From contig NZ_CP094669.1 of the NCBI RefSeq assembly GCF_022827545.1, positions 4,209,001 to 4,273,000 of the forward strand: a DNA stretch of 64,000 bases, written 5' to 3'. The first letter of the stretch is position 1. The number at the start of each line of letters is the position of its first letter. A program made the position numbers and the translations under genes. This document shows, piece after piece, positions 16,395-22,924 of the stretch. Source of the DNA: Hymenobacter tibetensis. Its GTDB lineage: Bacteria > Bacteroidota > Bacteroidia > Cytophagales > Hymenobacteraceae. The notes below the pieces were generated by a model. That model was not told where the DNA came from. It saw only the letters and a program-made list of their open reading frames with translations, and ran no database searches.

Positions 16395-18431
16395 TTACGC
16401 TTTCTCCTCGTCCTTTTTGTCGGCAGCGTCGTCGCTGTCGAGCAAGTGCTTGGCGCGGTCTACTACCTCGCCAGCCACTTCCGTTACTTTATCAAAAGCA
16501 GCGCTGGCAGCACCAGTTACGGCAGCCAGAATACCACCTTCAGCGGCAGGAGCTTCCGTTTCTTCGGCAGCGTCAGCCTTTGGAGCCTTAGCGGAAAGCT
16601 TCTGCTCCCCTACTTGGCGCTCCGTACCCATCATCTTGTCGCGCAGAGCCGACAAAGCGTCCAGGTCACCGAGAGTCGACTTCTCAGCAACAGGCTGCTT
16701 CTTGAGGTCGGTCAGTTTGCCTTCGCCTTGGGCAGTGCCAGCGGCTTGGCCAGCGGGGCCTTTCTTCTTGAACTTGGCAGCACGCGTGTCTTCTTCCTGC
16801 TGCTGGTTGTACACAGCAGTGTGCGACAGTACGATGCGGCGGTCATCCTTCGAGAATTCCACTACGCGGAAGTCCAGCGACTCGCCGTTCTCAGCGTTGC
16901 TGCCGTCTTCCTTCACCAGCGACTTCGGATACGCGAAGCCCTCGATGCCATACGGCAACTCAAGCACAGCGCCACGGTCGTTTTTGTCGGTGATGGTCGC
17001 CTTGTGTACCGAGCCGGGGGTGAACACCGTCTGGAACGTATCCCATGGGTTTTCTTCCAGCTGCTTGTGGCCTAGGGCCAAGCGACGGTTAGCTACGTCC
17101 AGTTCGAGCACGAGCACGTCCAGACGGTCACCTACCTTCACTACTTCCGAAGGATGCTTGATCTTTTTGGTCCACGACAAGTCAGACACGTGTACGAGGC
17201 CGTCAACACCTTCTTCCAGTTCTACGAACAGGCCGAAGTTGGTGAGGTTACGCACAAGACCGTTGTGGCTGGTGCCTACGGCGTACTTGGTGCCGAAGTC
17301 GCCACGAGTCCATGGATCTTCGCTCAGTTGCTTGATGCCGAGGCTCATCTTGCGGTCTTCGCGGTCGAGGGTCAGAATCTGAGCCTCTACAACGTCGCCC
17401 TGCTTGATGAAGTCCTGCGGGTTGCGCAGGTGCTGGCTCCAGCTCATCTCTGAAACGTGGATCAGACCTTCTACACCAGGGATGATTTCCATGAACGCGC
17501 CATAGTCGGCTACGTTTACGATGCGGCCTTTCACTTTCGAGCCTACGCCCATGTCGGCGGGCAGCGAATCCCATGGGTGAGCAGTCAGCTGCTTCAGACC
17601 CAAGCTGATACGCTTCTTGGCTTCGTCGAAGTCCAGAACTACGATGTTCAACTTCTGGTCGAGCTGCAGTACTTCGCTCGGGTGAGCGATACGGCCCCAC
17701 GAAATGTCGGTGATGTGCAACAGACCGTCAACGCCACCAAGGTCAATGAACACACCGAAGTTGGTCATGTTCTTGATAACGCCTTCCAGGATCTGGCCTT
17801 TCTCCAGGTTGTTGAGGATGGCTTCGCGCTGCTTCTCGAGGTCTTTCTCGATCAGGACTTTGTGCGAAACTACCACGTTGTCGAAAGCGGCGTTGATTTT
17901 CACCACTTTCACTTCCATCCGACGACCAACATAAATGTCGAAGTCGCGGATAGGCTTCACGTCGATTTGCGAGCCGGGCAAGAAGGCTTCAACGCCGTCC
18001 AGGTCCATGATCAGACCACCTTTGGTCCGACGCTTTACTACGCCTTCCAGAATGGTGTCATTCTCAAGAGCATCGTAGATAGACTTCCAAGCCTGCTTGA
18101 TCTTGGCCTTCTTGCGGCTTAGAATCAGCTGACCGTTCAGGTCTTCTTGGTCTTCGATGAATACCTCTACCTCGTCACCGATTTTCAAATCGGGCAGGTC
18201 GCGGAATTCAGTGATAGACACCAAACCATCAGATTTGAAACCGATGTTCAGGATTACGTCGCGCTCGGTGATGCCCACCACAACGCCTCTTACTACTTCT
18301 TCTTCCTGTACGGTGGTCAGCGTGTCGCCGTACATCTGCTCCATTTCGGCGCGCTGCTCAGCGGTATAGTTACCACCGAAGCCTGACGCTCCTACATTGT
18401 CCCAGTCGAAGTTATCAACTACTTCAGCCAT
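16395..18431 (-). CDS. rpsA: 30S ribosomal protein S1
   Basis: A 678-residue S1 protein, which binds mRNA on the small ribosomal subunit and helps initiation. This matters in Bacteroidota, where Shine-Dalgarno sites are mostly absent. S1 (OB-fold) repeats occupy about 40-545; typical motifs are NFGVFIDLGGVDGLLHITDISWGRIAHPSE and DYGAFMEIIPGVEGLIHVSEMSWS (shown as the recurrent pattern GVFxxL..VDGLxHxSDxSW). The acidic N-terminus with NFDWDNVG is Bacteroidota-like. After about 560 there is a long Ala/Glu/Lys-rich, probably disordered tail that E. coli S1 lacks. The ATG at 18431 gives MAEVVDNFDWDN. A structured leader and a TATCTTTG box lie upstream. Confidence 0.96.
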   Translation of the reverse strand: MAEVVDNFDWDNVGASGFGGNYTAEQRAEMEQMYGDTLTTVQEEEVVRGVVVGITERDVILNIGFKSDGLVSITEFRDLPDLKIGDEVEVFIEDQEDLNGQLILSRKKAKIKQAWKSIYDALENDTILEGVVKRRTKGGLIMDLDGVEAFLPGSQIDVKPIRDFDIYVGRRMEVKVVKINAAFDNVVVSHKVLIEKDLEKQREAILNNLEKGQILEGVIKNMTNFGVFIDLGGVDGLLHITDISWGRIAHPSEVLQLDQKLNIVVLDFDEAKKRISLGLKQLTAHPWDSLPADMGVGSKVKGRIVNVADYGAFMEIIPGVEGLIHVSEMSWSQHLRNPQDFIKQGDVVEAQILTLDREDRKMSLGIKQLSEDPWTRGDFGTKYAVGTSHNGLVRNLTNFGLFVELEEGVDGLVHVSDLSWTKKIKHPSEVVKVGDRLDVLVLELDVANRRLALGHKQLEENPWDTFQTVFTPGSVHKATITDKNDRGAVLELPYGIEGFAYPKSLVKEDGSNAENGESLDFRVVEFSKDDRRIVLSHTAVYNQQQEEDTRAAKFKKKGPAGQAAGTAQGEGKLTDLKKQPVAEKSTLGDLDALSALRDKMMGTERQVGEQKLSAKAPKADAAEETEAPAAEGGILAAVTGAASAAFDKVTEVAGEVVDRAKHLLDSDDAADKKDEEKA

Positions 18432-18501
18432 TTGTTGCTTGTAGCCCTGCTGTACACGTCCGGCTCAGGGCCAACTCCGGAACGCGTTTTTGCTTGATAC
18501 A

Positions 18502-18547
18502 CAGCGCGAAAGCGCTGGCCCGCCACCCTGACGGGGCGGCAAAGATA
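18502..18547 (-). promoter_or_regulatory. rpsA promoter box and structured 5' leader
   Basis: On the minus strand TATCTTTG (18547-18540) is a perfect -7 box, so transcription should start near 18533, about 100 bases before the ATG. The leader then contains two adjacent hairpins: a GC-rich one, CCGCC/GGCGG, in 18520-18539, and CAGCGC-TTTC-GCGCTG at 18517-18502. In other bacteria S1 regulates its own mRNA through leader structure, so autoregulation is plausible here but unproven. Confidence 0.5.
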
Positions 18548-18590
18548 CGAAATTTGAAGGAGAGATACGATTCGATGCTAATCGGTTATT

Positions 18591-19100
18591 CTAAAACTCT
18601 TTATTATCTCTTTTGCAATACCACTGTGGATCACAGCCAGTTGTCATGCAACCACTTAGCTGTACTTTCTGACGCTTCGCCATTCGCAGTGTCTTAGCAT
18701 CTGGAAGACCATATACTAGCGGAATTGCGGCATCTTCTCGGTGACAGTACGGGCAGCGTCTCCCCTTCTGATTTAGAAAATGACATCCTACTGGGAAGTT
18801 GATATTGAGTGGGGTCGTTTTGCCAGCTAGAATGCTAACTTGAGCGATGGTAGTGTCACGATAACCGATACATTCCACTTTGACTTTATGAACGCCAGAT
18901 GGGACATTGAGGATTACAAAGTGCCCATTTGCATCCGATATGGCCCCTATATTCAAATCAGGCAGGGAGACGGTAGCGTTTTCAGAGAATCCTCTAGTGC
19001 TCCGTTTATCGGATAGAAGGCCTTCCAACATTCCTGTTTGTGCAAAGGCACTGTTAGAACAGCCAATAAACAGGATGCATATGCTAATAAGTCTACTCAT
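18591..19100 (-). CDS. Secreted protein: carboxypeptidase-regulatory-like domain plus Cys-rich zinc-ribbon-like tail
   Basis: 169 residues. A signal peptide (about 1-21, ending SAFAQ) is followed by a beta-sandwich region of the CarboxypepD_reg-like type, with VSLPDLNIGAISDANGHF and VPSGVHKVKVECIGY, at about 25-100. The C-terminal third contains RRCPYCHRED, IPLVYGLP, GCMTTGCDPQWYCKRD. This pattern (CPxC...IPIxYGxP...GGC...P.WYC) is familiar from small, usually free-standing Bacteroidota proteins thought to be zinc-ribbon-like. Joining it to an exported domain is unusual. The ATG at 19100 is chosen over an upstream TTG. Function unknown. Base use is AT-richer than rpsA. Confidence 0.75.
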   Translation of the reverse strand: MSRLISICILFIGCSNSAFAQTGMLEGLLSDKRSTRGFSENATVSLPDLNIGAISDANGHFVILNVPSGVHKVKVECIGYRDTTIAQVSILAGKTTPLNINFPVGCHFLNQKGRRCPYCHREDAAIPLVYGLPDAKTLRMAKRQKVQLSGCMTTGCDPQWYCKRDNKEF

Positions 19101-19167
19101 GGAGCACAATCACGTTAGGCTGGAAAACGAATGGTTTTGCTCCAACACACACTCTAATTAACGAGCG

Positions 19168-19229
19168 TACTACCTCAATAAAAAGAGGCTGACCTATCTA
19201 TAGGTCAGCCTCTTTTTATTGAGGTAGTA
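19168..19229. terminator. 29-bp perfect hairpin after the desaturase gene
   Basis: Arms 19168-19196 and 19201-19229 are perfect reverse complements with a TCTA loop. The inner AAAAAGAGGCTGACC/GGTCAGCCTCTTTTT portion is a standard terminator core. It lies 10 bases after the desaturase stop. Confidence 0.85.
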
Positions 19230-19238
19230 TCAGAGATT

Positions 19239-20303
19239 TTAAGCCCGGCCCATCTCGCGCAAGTGCGCTACGTGGGAGGCTACGGCGTAGCGCATCTTAG
19301 GGTATTCGTTGTACTCAACTCCAAACTCCTGGCAAGCCTGACGGATGATCTTGTTGAGGGCAGGATAGTGGATGTGCGAGATGGTAGGGAACAAGTGGTG
19401 CTCCACCTGGAAGTTCAGACCACCTACCAACCAGCTGATGACTTTGCTATCGGTAGCGAAGTTGGCAGTGGTCTTGATCTGGTGGATAGCCCACTCGTCT
19501 TCCAACTTGTTGGTGATTTCGTGAGGCATGGGGAAGGACGTGTGCTCTACGGTGTGCGCTAGCTGGAACACAATGCTCATCGTGAAACCAACTACCGTAG
19601 CGAAAACCATGAATCCAGCTATCCAGGCCACAAACCCGACAGTATAAATGGGCAGGGCCACGAACAGGAACAAGTGCAAAGCCTTGAAGCCCCAGAACAC
19701 GCCCTGATCGGTAGCGGTCATCTTCTTGATGGGCATCTCACCTATTTTGCCTTTGAAATACTTTTGGTAATCCATGAAGAAAATCCAGGCGATGAAGAGC
19801 AGCGCGTAGAAAAACCAAAAGTAGAGGTGCTGGAAACGGTGGAAGCGGTGGCGTGTTTGGGTGCTGCTCAGGCGCAACCACGGCTGCGCGTCCAGGTCAT
19901 CGTCCACCCCATCCACATTGGTGTACATGTGATGGATGAGGTTGTGCTTTACGTTCCACATGAAGCTGTTGCCACCGAGCACATTGAGAGTGAAGGATGC
20001 AAACTGGTTGACCCACTTCGACTTGCTAAACGAACCGTGCGCACCGTCGTGCATGACGTTGAAACCAATAGCAGACCCTGTCAGGCCAAGCAACGCGCAT
20101 TCTGCCAGAGCTATCCACGTGGGAGGCGTCAGGAAGACGAGGTGTAAGTACACGGCAACGAACACAACCGTGAGGATGATGGCTTTGGCAAACAGGCGAG
20201 CGTCGCCGGTGGTGTCTTTGCCTGCTTCGGCGAAGTAGGCGTTGGTGCGGAGTTTTAGCTCTTTATGAAAAGAGCGAGAGGCCGCGAATTTGGGTGCTTG
20301 CAT
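19239..20303 (-). CDS. Membrane fatty acid desaturase / acyl-CoA desaturase family
   Basis: A 354-residue di-iron membrane desaturase. The three His boxes are HDGAH (85-89), HNLIHH (120-125) and QVEHH (299-303); the Gln in the third box is typical of front-end (delta-5/6-like) and linoleoyl-CoA desaturases. Four hydrophobic segments are visible (about 40-58, 62-82, 160-178, 205-245). No cytochrome b5 domain is fused. It probably desaturates membrane acyl chains, perhaps in cold adaptation; regiospecificity cannot be told. The ATG at 20303 (MQAPKFAASRSFHKEL) is preferred to an in-frame start 87 bases upstream, which would precede the promoter box. Confidence 0.92.
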   Translation of the reverse strand: MQAPKFAASRSFHKELKLRTNAYFAEAGKDTTGDARLFAKAIILTVVFVAVYLHLVFLTPPTWIALAECALLGLTGSAIGFNVMHDGAHGSFSKSKWVNQFASFTLNVLGGNSFMWNVKHNLIHHMYTNVDGVDDDLDAQPWLRLSSTQTRHRFHRFQHLYFWFFYALLFIAWIFFMDYQKYFKGKIGEMPIKKMTATDQGVFWGFKALHLFLFVALPIYTVGFVAWIAGFMVFATVVGFTMSIVFQLAHTVEHTSFPMPHEITNKLEDEWAIHQIKTTANFATDSKVISWLVGGLNFQVEHHLFPTISHIHYPALNKIIRQACQEFGVEYNEYPKMRYAVASHVAHLREMGRA

Positions 20304-20328
20304 ATGAGGTGATAATAGAGGAACCAAG

Positions 20329-20336
20329 CAAAGGTA
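20329..20336 (-). promoter_or_regulatory. -7 promoter box of the desaturase gene
   Basis: On the minus strand TACCTTTG, a full TAnnTTTG match, lies 26 bases upstream of the ATG at 20303, a normal spacing for a short leader. Confidence 0.5.
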
Positions 20337-20542
20337 TGCCCTCCCAACGCCAGCTCGTTGGGAATCGTCCATAAGCCCCAGATTTTGCACATTTTCTGTA
20401 CTGAATTAGAAGCTATTTAGCGGCATAAAATACCGCATGCTACAACAGCTTCTTCTTGATACACAGGATGAAAGCGCTGGGGACACTAGACACTACGCTC
20501 CTTACCATTTCATCTGAATGAAATCTTGCGCAGACGGGTCGC

Positions 20543-21802
20543 TTAGCGTTGGCTTATCTCTCCTCCACCCCACGGCAAGCCAGGTCTCAATAAGGGCCTT
20601 AGCTGTTCGAGAGGTACGAATACCTGAATCTCTCCTTGCGCATACGAGGCAATTTCGTAGGGCGTGTAGATGAATATTGCGCCGCTACGCGTGAGGTACA
20701 CGTTGTGGCTGACCGGCATCTTCTTCACGAACAAGAACTCATCGAGCTTGGTGGTAGCAGTTTGGCGCAGGGTACGGCGGACTGCTTGGTCGAGCAGGTT
20801 GCTGAGCGAAACGGTGGCATCAGGCCGGAAGATGTCTGCGTAGCGCAACGCCTTGCCCGTGCGCATATCGAAGGTGGTGGCACGGGTGCCGTAGTTGCCG
20901 TGGGCGCCCCCGGTGTAGCTGTACGTGAAAAAGCCTACGCTTAGCAGGTTGTCCTGATTCCAGAAAACGTGCGTTACCGTTTGGTCTTCGTAGCGCAGCA
21001 TGTAGTCGTAGGAAGGAGCCGCGCTGCTGTCGGGTTCCGTGGGACGATCTTGTGCGAGGTCGGCGGCATCGGCCCGGTAGTCTTTAGCGAATGCACTTTT
21101 TTGCTGTTGCCAGTACTGCTCTAAAGAGGCTGGCGCCGCCTGCGAATCCAGCGTATCACCGCGCAAGCCACGCAGCATACCAGTCATTAGCGCCTTGCGC
21201 TCTGACTCGGAGTTGTTGGCGGGCAAGAGAGTATGCAAGCTAATGCGGCCATGCGGTGACTTTGGCTGCTTGGGAAAAGCCGCCAGAGAGTCGGTGAAGT
21301 AACGTGAAACCAAGGCAATGCTACCGGGAAGTTGCACTTCGCGCAGCCGAATAGGATGTGCGGCCCGGGTGCCGGTTAGCTCGTTGCCATTCAGTTTCAA
21401 CCGCCAGAGCGGGCCATTGGCCTCCTCATTTAACAGGCTCGGGTTGTGGTCGCGCACCAGTACGCTGTCGGACGATGAAACGGCATCGAAATCAGGCGTC
21501 AGTTCGTGCGGCTGGCCATCCGCGCCGCTATAGCACCCGAAAAAAGTGGGTTGGTTGCGGTTCTCGAAGCCGGTTGGCCACGTCTGGAGGTGCAGCGTCA
21601 CGGTATCGGGGCCTACCGTACCGCGGTAGCACCGATACCAGGTGCCAGCAGAATTTTGTAGGGTCGCAGGAGCAAGTGCCTGCTCGTTCCCTACGGTGGT
21701 GGCTGCTGCACCCGAGTTGGTGTTGGATTGACAGGCGGTAAATAGCCCAGCCATACACAAAACGGCAAAGCGCAGGGCAACTAAGGAGGTAGGAAAGCTC
21801 AT
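20543..21802 (-). CDS. DUF3298/DUF4163-type lipoprotein
   Basis: 419 residues. An N-terminal lipoprotein signal ends in LFTACQS, so Cys24 is the likely lipidated residue. The C-terminal half carries the DUF4163/DUF3298 pair found in RsiV-like proteins: YSYTGGAHGNYGTRATTFD, TGKALRYADIF and FVPLEQLRPLLRPG. In RsiV this module binds lysozyme and releases a sigma factor; here there is no membrane-spanning anti-sigma part and no sigma factor gene nearby, so that role should not be assumed. Divergent from the alpha/beta hydrolase. Confidence 0.85.
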   Translation of the reverse strand: MSFPTSLVALRFAVLCMAGLFTACQSNTNSGAAATTVGNEQALAPATLQNSAGTWYRCYRGTVGPDTVTLHLQTWPTGFENRNQPTFFGCYSGADGQPHELTPDFDAVSSSDSVLVRDHNPSLLNEEANGPLWRLKLNGNELTGTRAAHPIRLREVQLPGSIALVSRYFTDSLAAFPKQPKSPHGRISLHTLLPANNSESERKALMTGMLRGLRGDTLDSQAAPASLEQYWQQQKSAFAKDYRADAADLAQDRPTEPDSSAAPSYDYMLRYEDQTVTHVFWNQDNLLSVGFFTYSYTGGAHGNYGTRATTFDMRTGKALRYADIFRPDATVSLSNLLDQAVRRTLRQTATTKLDEFLFVKKMPVSHNVYLTRSGAIFIYTPYEIASYAQGEIQVFVPLEQLRPLLRPGLPWGGGEISQR

Positions 21803-21919
21803 CTATTGGGAAGGTAAAAGCTAACAAGTGTACAAGATATTGTTCATAAAGTACCTCAACAGCTTGGACAGCGTATGTACCCACACGTAAACTTTCACAC
21901 ATCCTCAAGATCTTTCCTG

Positions 21920-22777
21920 ATGAGCTACATCAAAGCCGGCCAAGATGCCAACGGCGAAGACATCAAACTGCATTATACCGACCAAGGACAAGGCCAAACA
22001 GTAGTACTGATTCATGGCTGGCCCCAAAGCCACGAGGCCTGGACCTACCAGCTCGGAGAATTGCCCAAACACGGCTTGCGCGTAGTGGCCTACACGCGCC
22101 GCGGTTTCGGAAACTCCTCTAAGCCTTTCGAAGGCTACGACTACGATACGCTGGCCGACGACTTGAAAGCTGTGCTTGACACGCTTGACCTGCAAAACGT
22201 AACGCTGGTTGGTTTCTCGATGGGCGGTGGCGAAGTAGCTCGCTACATGAGCCGCCACGGCGGAGCCCGAGTAGCTAAAGTGGCTTTCATTTCTGCAGTA
22301 ACGCCTTACCTGTTGAAAACCGACGACAACCCCGACGGGGTGCCTCAGTCGGTGTTCGACGATATCCAAGCCAACATTGCCAAAGACCGGTTCGACTTTC
22401 TTCAGTCTTTTGGCAAAGACTTCTACGGCGTGGGTGCGCTAAGCAAACCCGTTAGCCAAGCCGTGCTCGACTGGTCGTTTGGTATGGCCTCGCTTGGCTC
22501 GCACCAGGCCACGGTGCAGTGCGCCACTGCGTTTGCTACCACTGACTTCCGCTCTGACCTTGCCGCTATCAGCGTGCCAGCGCTTGTGATTCATGGCGAA
22601 GACGACAAAACCGTGCCCATCAAAAACAGCGGCGAGCGGATGAGCCAGCACCTGAAGCATGCCACCTACGTGGTGTACGACGGAGCCCCCCACGGCCTCT
22701 TCATCACCGACAAAGACAAACTGAACCGCGACCTAGTCGCATTTGCAACCGGTTCGTCGGTGGAAGCCAGCAAATAG
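21920..22777 (+). CDS. Alpha/beta hydrolase (haloperoxidase/arylesterase-like)
   Basis: A 285-residue alpha/beta hydrolase similar to cofactor-free haloperoxidases and esterases. The oxyanion segment is VVLIHGWPQSHEAW, the nucleophile elbow GFSMGGGE (Ser100), the acid HGEDDKTVP (Asp228/229), and the catalytic His is His258 in APHGLF. It has a full-length core and no signal peptide, so it is cytoplasmic. The ATG at 21920 (MSYIKAGQD) is chosen; 15 in-frame residues upstream look like leader. The natural substrate cannot be inferred. Confidence 0.92.
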   Translation: MSYIKAGQDANGEDIKLHYTDQGQGQTVVLIHGWPQSHEAWTYQLGELPKHGLRVVAYTRRGFGNSSKPFEGYDYDTLADDLKAVLDTLDLQNVTLVGFSMGGGEVARYMSRHGGARVAKVAFISAVTPYLLKTDDNPDGVPQSVFDDIQANIAKDRFDFLQSFGKDFYGVGALSKPVSQAVLDWSFGMASLGSHQATVQCATAFATTDFRSDLAAISVPALVIHGEDDKTVPIKNSGERMSQHLKHATYVVYDGAPHGLFITDKDKLNRDLVAFATGSSVEASK

Positions 22778-22798
22778 AGCAAGTAGGTTTTGCACCTG

Positions 22799-22848
22799 AG
22801 CTAAAAAAAGTCCCCGCACTTCAAGAAGTGCGGGGGCTTTTTTTAGCT
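22799..22848. terminator. Terminator after the hydrolase gene
   Basis: A 23-bp stem with one T-G pair (22799-22821 with 22826-22848), CAAG loop, internal A7 and T7 runs. It can serve the hydrolase (+) and the GH3 gene (-), whose stop is 76 bp away. Confidence 0.9.
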
Positions 22849-22924
22849 GAGACAGTAGCACCTTTCTTAAGGCTTCAGTAGCGTATCACTCACCCTACTC
22901 CCAGAGGGGTGCTATGCCACCTGA

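Noticed and set aside
16276..17382. 368-codon open frame on the plus strand opposite rpsA
   Set aside because: Ser/Arg-rich translation with no family pattern, fully antisense to the well-supported rpsA; it follows from the codon bias of the real gene.
20543..21802. Anti-sigma factor RsiV for the DUF3298 protein
   Set aside because: There is a lipoprotein signal rather than a transmembrane anti-sigma part, and no sigma factor gene adjoins it.
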